Assembly: GCA_016648135.1 (NCBI GenBank)
Contig: JADDOH010000484.1
Coordinates: forward strand, 1-64,000
From: Agrypnia vestita
Lineage: Eukaryota > Arthropoda > Insecta > Trichoptera > Phryganeidae
DNA length: 64,000 nucleotides
Reading direction: 5' to 3'
In this document: positions 12,060 through 23,334 of the stretch, piece after piece
Layout of the letters: each line of letters opens with the position of its first letter
How positions within the stretch are numbered: position 1 is the stretch's first letter
The notes under the pieces: model-generated
Databases searched by the model: none
Seen by the model: only the letters and a program-made list of their open reading frames with translations
Told to the model about the DNA's origin: nothing
Translations under genes and position numbers: made by a program

Positions 12060-12590
12060 TAAGAACGACACTATAGAATGTTCTAGAGCAGCCTACAGCA
12101 CTCTTGGATTATCAAAAACATTTGGGAGACGCCTCGAATAGTCTAGAAGTAACGAGAAACTTCCCTTATGCACTGAAAAGGGAAAGAATCTTCTCGAGAG
12201 TTCGAAAAACCAGCGTATCGCGTTTATGAAACAAAACCGTGCTGCGCAATTTAATTTTGTTTTGATATTTCAATTGAAGCGATATTAGCCGTGAGATGAC
12301 GGCTGGTGTAGCCAGTCGTAAAATTTCAGAGCGACAGATATTAAGCAAAATAATCGAGCGAAATGGCGAAATAAATAAGTGCGAATAAATAGACAGAAAT
12401 TTTTACCCAGCGATAATAAAGAGTTTATAAATGAGTAACAAATTGTAAAATAGAGTGAAATCAATAGAAGTATTAAATTTAATTCGTGTTAAGTGACTGT
12501 CAAATTGTTAAAATAATGAATTACTTATTAATAAATCGTTACTTAATTTCCAGTGTTTTCATTTGTCTCCCAAACCAGCGATCCATGACA
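12060..12590 (+). mobile_element. HSE-bearing LTR, copy 1 (solo or remnant)
   Basis: The 3' end reads TTTCATTTGTCTCCCAAACC...CCATGACA and matches LTR ends near 33504, 44823 (minus) and 63176 (minus). The upstream part holds dense heat-shock-element pentamers. Near 12064-12078 there is aGAAtgTTCtaGAg; at 12185-12210 there is aGAAtcTTCtcGAGagTTCgaAAA, five alternating units in register. A middle block (GCCAGTCG...GAGCGA) is shared with the copy near 33200. No protein-coding internal region is attached. The exact 5' end is uncertain. Confidence 0.6.
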
Positions 12591-13149
12591 ATATTAAAAA
12601 CATGAAAATATACAATATAACAGCGCCCGAAGTTTTAATTAAAAACGCAATTTTCAAACAACTTAATCGTCACTTATTATATCACCATATTATAAATATC
12701 ACTCGGAAAACTGCTATCCTAGCTGTTTTTGGTGAGTCGTTATTATTATAAATAATAAAACTTTTTACCTAAAACGTATATTTTTCTAGTCCTAGAGATT
12801 CAACTTTATCAATTCTGAGAGGAACATTATGTATGAATTTATTTTTAATTTAAATTATACGGTTTATCCTTCGTGAAAATATTTTTACAAATGGCGTTCA
12901 CCCCCTCCATACGCGCTCATATTCGGCTTAAAATCTATCAGCCCTTTGATGTAGGGAACTTTAGAAGCCAACAATGGAACCCTAAGTAACATCAATTCCA
13001 TAGCGCAGTATGACATTTGCCCTATCTTCTTTTGCTCGCATTTACTGTCAAGATGCTTTATGGTACCTGCTTATTGGCAAAAAGTGAACACAATTCTGGA
13101 ACCCAGCAGACTTCTGAAAAACTAGAAAAGTAATATTTTTTAATTATAA

Positions 13150-13310
13150 ATAAAATTTTCGTTAACTTACCAAGCTGCCGTGGCTAAATTGTATAACATG
13201 CCATCCCCGGAGAGAATGGAGGTCCGTTGGTTCGAATCCCGGTAGCAGCTAAAATATATTTTCGTTAATTTGATTTTTCTGTATGTCTTTTCTAATTGAT
13301 TAATAAAAAA
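13150..13310 (+). mobile_element. tRNA-derived SINE, family A
   Basis: Bases 13174-13249 form a 76-nt tRNA-like head with an A box (TGGCTAAATTG) and a perfect B box (GGTTCGAATCC). The acceptor ends pair at six or seven positions. The head is followed by a tail TTTTCGTTAATTTGATTTTT..CTGTATG..TTTCTAATTGATTAAT that recurs, inverted, at 26055-26110. T-stem mismatches and the attached tail argue against a functional tRNA gene. Confidence 0.75.
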
Positions 13311-13805
13311 ATGTTAAATAAATAAAAATGTTTTAATAGTTTCATACTTTTTAAAAATAAAATAAAGAATTTTCACAAGTTAAAACTATTAAATTTTTTT
13401 ATTTAATTGTATTTGGATTTTTTAAAGAATCGTATTTTATATAAATGAAGGTTTTTGGAAGAGCCACTCTTACATAACATTCACCATAATAGTTATTCCA
13501 TCGCGGTATTTTAAAATAAGATCGTAGTATTTGCTGTTAATATAATGTGAATACAGAAGTAGGTACAGGAATATAATTCTTGACACACAGTATTTATACC
13601 TCTAACATATATTTTTAACATATATTTAAAAAAATATACATAAACGTATATTTTTCATAACTCTGAGGGATGTCTTTTTGCGCGCTTATTGGAAGTGTTG
13701 AAAAATAGAAAAGACTTAATGCCGTAAAAATGAGGTGACTTAGGATTGTATATGGTAAATTCATAAATTAAAGGATGTACAATTTAGGATTGAGTAATAT
13801 TAAGG

Positions 13806-14014
13806 TTATATATAAATAGATTACTTGTCTAAGACCACTAATGAGTTTAACACTACACAACTAGTTTCGACAACTACCGATGTTGTCATCAACGGGTGAT
13901 GATATAAACAGTTTATATCATCACCCGTTGATGACAACATTGGTAGTTGTCGAAACTAGTTGTGTAGTGTTAAACTCATTAGTGGTCTTAGACAAGTAAT
14001 CTATTTATATATAA
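13806..14014. repeat. Near-perfect palindrome, two 104-bp arms
   Basis: Arm 13806-13909 is the reverse complement of 13911-14014 around a single central base (13910). I can see one mismatch, ACCGATG against CATTGGT. The arms contain GTTGATGACAAC...GTTGTCGAAAC. It looks like a foldback element or a young inverted duplication. Confidence 0.9.
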
Positions 14015-14254
14015 TTATAATGTCATCCACAAAGTTAATGCCAATTCAATAAATAATATAATATTAAGGTTTAACTAGCATGATATGTAGGATTTGAATT
14101 ATTGATTAGTGAATGGATGATGAAAAATGTATACGAAAATCGACTTTGAAGACACCAGAAGCAAGAAAATTCCATATAAGGTCTTTTGTGACTAGGTACC
14201 GAGTTATTGAAGTACAATATCCTTGTAATCCAACCGATGATCATGAGTTGTTAG

Positions 14255-14430
14255 AACAAAAATTTGATAAATTGTGGATGTTCTTACGACGGAGTTGGTG
14301 AACGTTGCATTGTGAAGAGTAATCACTTGAGCCAGCACGTACACGCGGTAAGCCCTGGGCCATCTTATAAAAATACTTGTCTCTATGAGACTTCTACAAT
14401 TTATCTCAGTTAAATTTTTGCACTGTGTTT
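14255..14430 (+). repeat. Dispersed repeat family Q, copy 1
   Basis: Q is my label for a family whose core reads GGTGAACGTTGCATTGTG, then GTGATCACTTAAGCCAGC, then TAAGCCCTGGGCCATC, then TCTNTGAGACTTCTA. This copy is truncated in the middle. No ORF is conserved among copies; the short ORF beginning at 14113 runs into it by chance. Confidence 0.7.
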
Positions 14431-14744
14431 AGTGTTGTATAGCTGCGAGAGTTGTATTTGCTTCTCTCCAACATCTGCCGCCGCTTTCCCCGAAGTATTT
14501 ATTATCTCGCGTCAGCCGTGTGACGAGCATGCAAAGTAACCAAAGCCTCCAGCGCGACAGCATGATGTATCACCTCGCGAGATTGTCCAATATGAGGGGA
14601 TTTCGTATCAATATTTTTACACCATTATTCACTGCGAAATTGTATCCCAAAGTGATGCTGGATACACCGGCCTCGTCGGAGGACACGTTCAATATTTTTG
14701 AAACTATCCAACGTTGACAGTGATGGAAAATAATTTAATCAAGT

Positions 14745-14910
14745 TGTACCTTTATGTTATAGATGTCTCATAGAGGCGAAGCCATTTTTTGTATGGGAAT
14801 GTAGGTATGGGAGTCTATTTTTTGGGTGTTTATAGCGCTTACGACCTATCGTATGGCTGACTTAAGTGATCACTTTAAACAATGTAACGTTTACAAATCC
14901 ACCCATGATA
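14745..14910 (-). repeat. Dispersed repeat family Q, copy 2 (inverted)
   Basis: The reverse complement of TGTCTCATAGAGGCGAAGCC...GGCTGACTTAAGTGATCAC matches the family core. Together with copy 1 it forms an inverted pair about 320 bp apart. Confidence 0.65.
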
Positions 14911-14959
14911 GACTACCACATCTATAAATTTTTGGAAGATGTAAACATGTTTTACTTGC

Positions 14960-15092
14960 TTTATATGCGAGTTGTATTTTCACTACCGCTACCCGTGGCC
15001 AAAAATTTTTTATACCCATAAACCTTGTTTTATATGCGAGTTGTATTTTCACTACCGCCACCTCTGGCCAAAAATTTGTCATACCCATAAGC
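14960..15092. repeat. Imperfect 67-bp tandem duplication
   Basis: TTTTATATGCGAGTTGTATT followed by TTCACTACCGC and GGCCAAAAATTT occurs near 14958 and again near 15030. Two units only. Confidence 0.7.
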
Positions 15093-15299
15093 CAGCACAG
15101 ATGTCGCCGTTGGTAATGAGATGTCTATGTTTTTGATTGGAGTTTTTAATGCAATATTCTTTTTATGTGTAAACGTAATTCTTTTGAATTATTACCACTA
15201 GAACATGCTAGAAAATTATTTGATTCTTAATCATTTTTTAGATCAGTTTTTATGTATTTGGAATATTTTTAATATTTATATCGGAGACATCTTTAATAT

Positions 15300-15445
15300 A
15301 TATATAGATTATAGATAAAATGAGGATAAAATCCAGTATTGTGCTCTTGACGACATTAAAGATACTAAAAATATTGTAAATTATAACTAAATTTGTATTT
15401 TTTATAAATAAACTTATTTGTTCCTTTTCTTTCTGAATCACTGTA
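15300..15445 (+). repeat. Family Q 3'-end fragment
   Basis: ATAAAATCCAGTATTGTGCTC is shared with the family-Q copy inverted near 43570-43610 and with 59610-59640. Only the 3' portion is present. Confidence 0.45.
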
Positions 15446-16004
15446 GCTGTAAGTAATGACTATTTTATTTTATTTTTAGTTTGTAAAGATACGTGGTCAT
15501 ACAGCATATTTAAGTCCATATAAACGGTAGAAAAATTTATGCAGAAATAAAGCAAAAAAGATTATATTGAAGGATTAAATATTGAAAAAGTGTACTGTAA
15601 ATATAAAATGATAAATAGTTTTAAAAAAAATCAAGTTTATAGTACAGCCAAAATTATATGGTAGATACTAATAATAGTAGATTAAGAACATTGCGAAAAT
15701 GGAGATAGGAAAACGAAAAAATTATAATCATGTTTTTTAACTTGTAAACTTTAAATTAAAGACAAAAAAATATTCAATATAAGAATATTTGTAATAATGG
15801 AAATAATCTAAAAATATTTCTGACAGATAAGCATAAATGTGTAAAAATGTTTAATCTATCGGCAAAGTCAATCTATAATTTTGTATATCGAGACTGGTAA
15901 TGAAACTTTATGTTTTGCTTAATTTACTTCAATTAATTAATTTACTTTAATAAATGAATTTACTTCAATTAACAAAATAATTAGAGTGATTCAGTTAGTC
16001 ATAT

Positions 16005-16580
16005 TTGACCACCAGAAAAAGTAAGGCTGAGAACGATAAAAGCAAGAATGAGAAAAGCAAGGCTGAGAACGATATCGAAAGGAGAGTGACTGCGGGTAAC
16101 AAAGTAAATGGTACTCTGAATTCTCTGAATATGGTCAATAAGAACCTGTCAAAAAAAGCAAGACTAGCGGTACATAATGGCGTTCTAGTGCCAACTTTGA
16201 TGTATGGAAGTGAATCCTGGGATTGGCAAATAAGGAATGACAGTAGACTGAACACGGTGGAAATTCGGTCGCTAAGGCGCATGTGTAGAAAATCTTCGGT
16301 CGATAGTGTGAGTAATGAACAAATTTGAAGAGAATGTAATGCTGGCTGTAGTGTGGTAGACAGAATAAAGAAAGAAGTACTGAGATGGTTTGGTCATGTA
16401 GAATGTATGAGCGAGGAAAGGATGGTTGAAAAAATATATGGGGTGAGTGTTGAAGGCAACAGGAATAGAGGGCGTAGAGATGGCGAAAGATCTGGCATGA
16501 TCAGATACTACAAGTATTACAAGTTATAAGAATATGGCGCTCTATCTTGTCTGCCGACCCCTGCGGGTAGGTACCTTGAA
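16005..16580 (+). pseudogene. RTE-type LINE fragment, C-terminal part of the reverse transcriptase
   Basis: An open frame from 16005 to 16328 encodes LSKKARLAVHNGVLVPTLMY then GSESWDWQ and VEIRSLRRMC, followed by a stop. Past that stop, recognisable pieces continue (LRWFGHVE, SEERMVEKIYG, then a RSILSADPCG-like 3' end near 16545-16570). This is the region after the RT palm in RTE-like 'endonuclease-reverse transcriptase' proteins of insects. Everything upstream (endonuclease, RT core) is missing and the frame is broken, so this is a dead 5'-truncated insertion. The first 30 residues (TTRKSKAENDKSKNEKSKAE) include a short duplicated SKAEND motif. Confidence 0.8.
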
Positions 16581-18063
16581 TGAGATTGAAGAAAGTAACG
16601 TGTGACTCAATACATAAACGTGTTTCTGCTGACCAAAGGTATGATATTATTTCATCACAGTACTACATAAACCTCAAAATTCATATTCAGTTCAAAAATT
16701 CGTATTCAACAAAGAAAAATTCAAAGAATAAAATTTCACTTTTGTTTCATTTTAATTTGAAACTTCGCATCGCTTCAATCAATTTATCAACCTCAAAGTA
16801 GAGTCAAAGCGCTATTTAATACATTCACTATTAGTTACATGAAATATAAAGTGACACATATCTATATGCAGTAATCGGAACGGTCACTTTAAAAAAATAT
16901 CTGGTAAGTGGCTACAACAAATTCTACGACGTTTTTAAAAATTATTTGAATGCATAACAAATACGTCTATTGATTTGAAAGTGGGTTGATGATAAAAAAT
17001 AATGAAGCATATAATAAAATAATATTAAGGATATTTTTAAAAGACAATATAAAAGTCCCATCTGGTCCGATTTTGCTGGCTTTTCATCAGACAAAGTGAT
17101 GGAAAAAGCGTTGGGCCGTGACCGCCACAAAAGGTTTTGGGGTTTCTACAAATAAAGTTACAACCCCTTCCTGCCTCTGCGGACCATCTCGGTTATAAAC
17201 GCACGGCTTCCCAACTCGAAATAGCCCTCCCGCTACATAAATTGAAATGGCCACTGGCCATTCAGTGCGAGATTATTTTTTCGCTTTTTCAATCATTTAT
17301 CTTTTGATGTTTTTTTAATGCGGTACGCGGAAGAAATACTTTTAATCATTTATGTATCTATTTTAGGATCGAAAATAAAAAGGGTAGTTATGTTAAATTA
17401 CTCGATAATTACTTGTGTTTAAAAGGAGTTACACTACATTGAAGGAATTCAATTATTTTCTTTACGTAACAAACGAATTTTTTTTTTAGTATTGTTTAGG
17501 GTAATTATTTTTAAACATTTTTCGTAAACAGTCCCGCAAAGGATGTTTTCTTTGTGGAGGTAACCACGTTTTAAGGGTTTAAGTAAAATGAAAAAGTCAA
17601 TTATTTTTTATTAAATATGGGGCACAAAAGCAAAGGTAATATTCAAAAAATTTAAAAAATGTTTTGAATGCAGTCACCGAGGATTACTCATTTAAAATGT
17701 ACTGAATTATAGACTTTATATATAGGTATATCAATACAAAATCATGTTTCCTATAAATTTATAGGTATTAAAATCTTGGATTACATTATAAATTAGCAAT
17801 CTTCAATTTTTTTGGATATTGCCTTCGCTTTTATACTCCACAAATGATTTTCTTTTGCAATTTGAGTATTGTGAAAATAATTTTAATAATACATAAATAA
17901 ACATAACAAGTAAATGATGCATTTTGTCAAAAGAAAATCATATTCAACACAAATAAATCATTACCAGTTAGATGTGGGCGAAAACAGAGCAAACTAAAAA
18001 AATAGTTATTAAGATATTTTATCAACCACTCCGGAAAAAGGAGTTTGGAGAAAAACGCTCAAA
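16581..18063. other. AT-rich spacer with a GC-richer patch at 17040-17275
   Basis: The patch (GTGACCGCCACAAAAGG, CCTTCCTGCCTCTGCGGACC and a second CCACTGGCCATTCAGTG stretch) contrasts with its surroundings, but I see no ORF bounded by splice sites. The rest shows nothing recognisable. Confidence 0.5.
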
Positions 18064-18195
18064 TTGGCTGAGACAATTTTTGAATTAACCTTGAGATGAC
18101 CCAGCTAGATAGAGGGTCTTCCTAAAGTCTTGGCTGAGACAATTTTTGAATTAACCTTGAGATGACCCAGCTAGATAGAGGGTCTTCCTAAAGTA
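18064..18195 (+). repeat. Perfect 66-bp tandem duplication, with a partial third copy downstream
   Basis: TTGGCTGAGACAATTTTTGA starts at 18064 and 18130, and the two 66-bp units are identical as far as I can read. A diverged third copy of GATGACCCA.CTAGATAGAGG lies at 18296-18325. Complete identity points to a recent duplication. Confidence 0.9.
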
Positions 18196-18329
18196 TCGGA
18201 CTATATTTAATGTCGAAATGATGTTCAATTAATATTATAAAGCATTTTATTGTATTTCAATATAAATCGTTCTCCTGGTCATGGTAAGCACTGTGATGAC
18301 CCAACTAGATAGAGGGTCCTCTTAACGTA

Positions 18330-19615
18330 TTAAAGTGGATTTTGTATTAATAATTTATTTAAAAGGCCGTTGCTTAATCGCCGCGAGTTGAAATTTAAAT
18401 TTTATCTACTATATTCAATTGATTTGCCAACTCCTGGCCGCGGCTAACAATGTGATGAATCCAAGTGGGGTGACCCGTCAAAAATACGTCGTGGTAAATA
18501 ATATTAAATAATATAAATTTCATTGCAATGATTAAAGTCATTTGCTGTATGATTTTAGCGAAAATAGTTGTATGGCGCGGGTGGCAACGGCTGAGGTCGA
18601 CAGATACGCTGTAACTATAAAAGGATCGCGGATTAAAATATTATACCTTCTTGAAATATTATAAATAATGTATTCTATACAATATTCATGCTCTGCCAGT
18701 GCTAAGTATACATTTAACTGAAAATAATTATTCTGTGAAAATTGCGCTTTGAATGCAATATTAACTAAAAATATTAACTAACATCTTGGGTTCGCATACT
18801 ATATTGAAAATACCTACTGCCCTTTGCATTTACTAAGTATATTACCTAAATAGCCACAGCTATACCATCCTGTCCGTCAGGGACTAAACATAAAACATAG
18901 TTATATTTCTAAAAGTGCTACCTCTTACGCGACAAAAATACCTATTGCAGTCGGGCTATGAATATGAACTATTTCCGCCTCATAATGGCGCCTGGAACCA
19001 ATACTAAAAACCTCACTAGGAATAATAAATGCGACTAAATCTCGATAAATACAATATATACTATTCGTAATACGTCGTTGAATTGGCACATGATTCGTCT
19101 AATGGATGAAGGACCCCGTTGTGTATCGTAATAACTTCAAATTCTTTTATAGGAGCAGTGTGGAAACAATTGCATAATATTACGTAATAAAAACATCTAA
19201 CGAACCTAATAATCTATACATTTATGTTACAATAAAATACGTTCACTAGAAAGAATTCGTGTATTAGAAATAAAACATTTTCGATTGGAGACAACCCAGT
19301 AAAATCGTTCGAACGGCGCAAAGGGAAAAATTCACACATATTAAATAACATTGAAATTAATAATCATAAACACTTTGTATTAGCAAATTCTTACCTTGAA
19401 TGGTTTCGTCCTAGACGTGCATGAACCTGTTCATATTAATTGCGTGAGGAAATAATACATATATTTGCTATTTACGAAATACGACATTTTTGAAGCGAAA
19501 CTTCTTTATAAATAAGTAGATAAGGTCTCGGGGATGGTTTGTTCGAAAGGATTCTACAACAGCCCGTGAGTTTATATGAAATAATAGTTTCTTTGAATGC
19601 TAAATTTTGGTTTTT
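18330..19615. other. AT-rich spacer, no gene seen
   Basis: Only scattered short ORFs. On the minus strand a strong donor-like CATTCAAG|GTAAGAA lies at about 19391-19402, but the preceding acceptor is poor and I do not call an exon. Confidence 0.5.
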
Positions 19616-20350
19616 TAAACCCTCAGCATCTCTGCTGAGAGGGGTTGAGGCTCCGCGCCCGCCTAAACCCGGTGGCCGACTTCCTAAGTGACTAAACGGC
19701 CCCCCTTGTTCCTCCGGAACTTACTGCATCCCGAGACTCTATCTCTTCTTTACGAGATGTGATCCCGTGACGCCCCTCTTTTAGGCTTATAATTGAGAAG
19801 GCCGTACTCTTTTGGTACGAGTTTCTGATGATGTGTGTTGTCTTGAGGCGCCTTTCTTTTAGGCCGGTGTTTGAAGAATCATGTACTCTTTTGGTACGAA
19901 TTGATGACGACATTAGCCTCCTTTGCGGGCATAGTCAGCGATGTTACAAATTATTGTGCAATCTCATTATGCCTTTTCAGAGCGGCGTCCCACGATTCTG
20001 CATCTTGCAACATTTACTTTGGACAAATGTTAGAGTGTTAGTAACATATTTATAATATCCCAGCTATTCCATATGAGTGAATGATTTTTATATTTATTCT
20101 GGCCCTGTCTTTCTTACAGAGGACGAAATAGAAGTTAACGTTTTCTATCAAGGTTTTACAGCATTCAAGCATGGAAATCCTTCCAAAGACATAGGGAACC
20201 TTTTTGTTGGTTTAAGTAGTTTGCGCCAGATGAGGTTAGGTGGTCGGTTTATTGACGACCCCGAGCAACAAGGAGGACCCCGCCTTTAAGGGGCCCTGCA
20301 GGGGCTTGTGCGGGTTCCACGCCCAAGTGCCGGCAATCATCCACCCCTCA
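19616..20350. other. GC-rich block with imperfect 79-bp tandem duplication; unidentified
   Basis: The block opens with a hairpin (CTCAGCA/TGCTGAG, 19621-19638). It contains two diverged units around GTACTCTTTTGGTACGA (about 19804 and 19883). A pyrimidine tract and TTACAG at 20110-20119 look like a splice acceptor, followed by an open frame to 20289 (EDEIEVNVFYQGF..., ending EQQGGPRL). Directly after it lie GC-rich repeats (CTTTAAGGGGCCCTGCAGGGGC). I do not recognise a family. A piece of a mobile element is more likely than a host gene. Confidence 0.4.
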
Positions 20351-20794
20351 GCCAGCTAGGCTAACATAAACCAGATATCCCCAATCTTTAGTTAGATCTC
20401 CCCATTCTGTCCTTTACTCGTCATTCTGAAGCCACTTATTAAGCTGAATATACCGAGGTACTCGATTCATAAAGAGTTAGTTGTAGACCGAGTGTAATGA
20501 TTGCGCAATACCTACGCAATACAGTAATTATTATAATGCTACTAAGTAATTCATATAGAACTCCGTGTATTCAATTTTCAGCATAAACGGTATGAAATTC
20601 GCTTTGCATAAAAATACATCCGTTTGGAAGGAATTCTCGTACGATTTGAACCAATATCACACAAGCAATCGTGATATTTAATTACACAATTATTCCGAAC
20701 TCAAATATTCCCAAAATAAATACATTTCGATAGTGAAAATAATTAACCGTAATAGATAATATAAATATGTTCCTTAGCTGTTACACAGTGGCGG

Positions 20795-21245
20795 TATGAT
20801 CCTCTCTGGTACTGATGATTGGTAGATTCCTCCATACGTCCGGGCAGCAACTCCATCCGCAAATGATGTTCTGGAACTCAGGGCTCCGTCGGTAGTCTGA
20901 TGGGCAGCGCTCCCGCTCGCAAGTCTGGTCTCGAACTGAAGGGGCAGAGTATATCGTGTTCGCTCCTTTTATACTCTCGATTGCACCATATCTTCGAAAT
21001 CCACGCTAGTGCAGTGACTCATCCTATGAGCGATGACCTCACCGCCGGCGCTCGCCATTGGCCGGATTCAGTCACCAGGACGGTCGCCTCCGGCTCAACC
21101 CGTCGAAAGGTAACGCGTGCCTGTGATTGGTCCGTTCGTTAAAATAAGAGTAAAGCACTCGCTACACGCGAGACTTGCTGTTCCGATTCATAAATAATAA
21201 AGGCTCGTTCGCACCTACTCACAAGGTCGAGTCTATTAGGATTGG
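20795..21245 (-). promoter_or_regulatory. Promoter-like GC-rich block on the minus strand (possible LTR)
   Basis: Read on the minus strand there are two CCAAT boxes (GACCAATCAC near 21130, GGCCAATGGCG near 21058). These are followed by GAGTATAAAAGGAGCG near 20975 and, about 37 bases further, a TCAGT initiator-like site (CTTCAGTTCG near 20940). The block is far richer in GC than its flanks. I see a possible TGTGAG...TGTAACA pair of ends but no target duplication. It could be an LTR promoter or a gene promoter. Confidence 0.45.
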
Positions 21246-21734
21246 CAAACATATTAATTAAACACAGAATTATATCTATGGTATAATAAAGATCTAAGAA
21301 ATATTACTTGTATAGCTGAATATTCAATATTTTGTTAGCCTCTTGTAATACATAGAATCCTGAGAAGAAATGTATCAGGCTTTTACTTTTAAACGATTCC
21401 AAACAGAAGAAATATATTTTTGATGTCCATACTTGACATTTTTGAATATTATTATTTTAAGATTTTCTAAATTTATTAAATCTATCTCTATGTCGACCAT
21501 CACAACCTTTAAACTTCAAGCTGTAAGATGAGAAAAAAAATTAGAAAACATCTAAGTGTAAAAATATTTTAGAAAATATTTTCTAAAAAATATATTTTTT
21601 AGAAAATGCTCCTAAAATAAGTCAAACAAAAATATTAATGAGATTTTTGTTTGAGTTATTTCTCAACACGTTTTATATAATTTTATATTTGTAACGATAA
21701 TAAACATATAAAATTCATTGTGATGACGACAAGG

Positions 21735-22050
21735 CCATGCAACAACAATAACGAGAAAACAGGTAGACGTAAATTCAATGTTGTTGAGAACTTCAAATAC
21801 CTCGGAGGGAATGTCAACAACTCAAACACCATGAAAACAGAGTTGAAGGCAACATTGACCCAAGCTAACAAATGTATGTATACTCAAAACAACGAAACGA
21901 TAATTTATAAAACTATATTCAGACAAAATATTTACGGTAGCGAAACGTGGGTCTTAATCCCGGTAGAAGAAAGGATGCTAAATATCTGGGAGAGGAAAGA
22001 ACTCCAAAAATTCTTTGGAAATATACAGGAAAACGGGTAGTGGAGAATTT
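21735..22050 (+). pseudogene. RTE-type LINE fragment (second lineage)
   Basis: The open frame ending at 22040 encodes VENFKYLGGNVNNSN, a gap, NNETIIYKTIFRQNIYGSET then WVL, ending FFGNIQENG and a stop. FKYLG, IYKT.(I/L)R..(L/I)YG.ETWVL and IQENG are landmarks of the post-palm region of RTE/BovB-like reverse transcriptases. Only this segment survives and the frame ends early. The sequence differs from the copies at 16.0, 24.7 and 41.1 kb, so it stems from another LINE family. Confidence 0.75.
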
Positions 22051-22139
22051 GGTGCACCGTGAACCTTAAATTTTGTACTTTATCGGATATCATGTCTATA
22101 AAGGGATATAAAGGCTTAAGCAGCAATATCCCACTGAGA

Positions 22140-22515
22140 CAAAAAAACTACTGCAGAAGGTGATGAACCTCAACGAATCGTAGCCACTTGATGAATTGTT
22201 ATACACAACATTAATTTACAATAACACTAAAAACTAAAAATAAACACTAAAAATTAATGTTATATTTTTATACCCGTAGATTCACTGGATACATACTTAA
22301 CTGGAGTACTGTTCTTAAATTCACAGTCATGTCGCACTCGTCAAACGTTAATCAATAATTATATTGCGCAGCACTCGCTTCGCCCTTTTATACAAAACAT
22401 GTTGGTTTCTAAATGTTCGAGACCATTCTATACATTTCCTGTATTTACTCGAAATTTCCAGTGATTACGAGAGTATTCCAGTCGGTTCGAGAGTATTCGA
22501 GAGAATTCTACCATC
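22140..22515 (-). mobile_element. HSE-bearing LTR, copy 2
   Basis: Read on the minus strand the order is a heat-shock-element array, GTATAAAAGGGCGAAGCGAG (near 22386), then GTGAATTTAAGAACAG...CTCCAGTTAAGTATGTATCC near 22285-22330. The last part matches 52555-52600 (GAAGAACAGGGCTCCAGTTA). The array at 22486-22509 alternates TTC/GAG every five bases with no break. The 3' end is poorly defined and abuts the LINE fragment at 21.7 kb. Confidence 0.6.
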
Positions 22516-23334
22516 TCATTACAATATATTTATTTCAATATTTGAGTGGGCTATTCTCAGGAAAAAAAAAAGATCCTTTTCAATTTTTACGTTTTCTTGA
22601 TTTAGAATTGTCTCGTATACCTATGTGTATATCATTATCTTAATGAAAATATTGTATTATTCCTTAAAATAATTTTAAAAAGTATAAATGATATTTATAA
22701 AAATGATAATATTAAAAATAATAAAAAGATTTCGTAATTTGATCAAGGTACTAAAAAAATAAAAATAAAGGTTACACGCCATGTTATGATTAAAATAATT
22801 TCATGATGTGATTTGCGACAGTTCACTAAAATTTATTTGGCTATCATATTATATTTTATTTATTTATTACATTAATAATCTATAATATAAATGTCTTGTA
22901 TATAGTATAATATAAACGGTTGTACTATACGATATTCGTACGAATACACCCACATACCGGCACAATGGCTATTTGCGATTCGTTTGAAATTGTGTAATAG
23001 TTCGATACTCCTGGACCAGTGAATCTATTCAGAAAAGAAATGAAGATGTCAATGAGATCAATGGGCGTATTTGAATGGTTGCCATGAACGGGATGGCGCA
23101 CAGGGGATATCTCTTCATGTATGCACGTACGTACATACCCACTACTTTGAAAAGACTCTCTACTAAAGCTCCATTTGAAATATGTACTTGGGTTGAATTT
23201 TTATGTACTCCGTATTTTAATAGAAAACTCTCTCTATTTAAATAGAATATGCTTCACTTGAAATCACATATAAAAATGTTTTTCTATACTAATATACAGA
23301 TCAAAAAACTAGACATAGCCAGTTTCTGAATATT
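22516..23334. other. AT-rich spacer, no gene seen
   Basis: No supported ORF or repeat-family member was recognised here. Confidence 0.5.

Noticed and set aside
13174..13249. Functional tRNA gene
   Set aside because: T-stem mismatches and a SINE tail shared with another locus make it a SINE head.
13911..14014. Calling a hammerhead ribozyme in the palindrome
   Set aside because: The core reads TTGATGA with an extra C before GAAA and no clear stem I; too far from consensus to annotate.
19391..19432. Minus-strand exon before CATTCAAG|GTAAGAA
   Set aside because: The donor is strong but the only nearby AG (TATGAACAG) lacks a polypyrimidine tract and the segment is about 32 nt with ambiguous frame.
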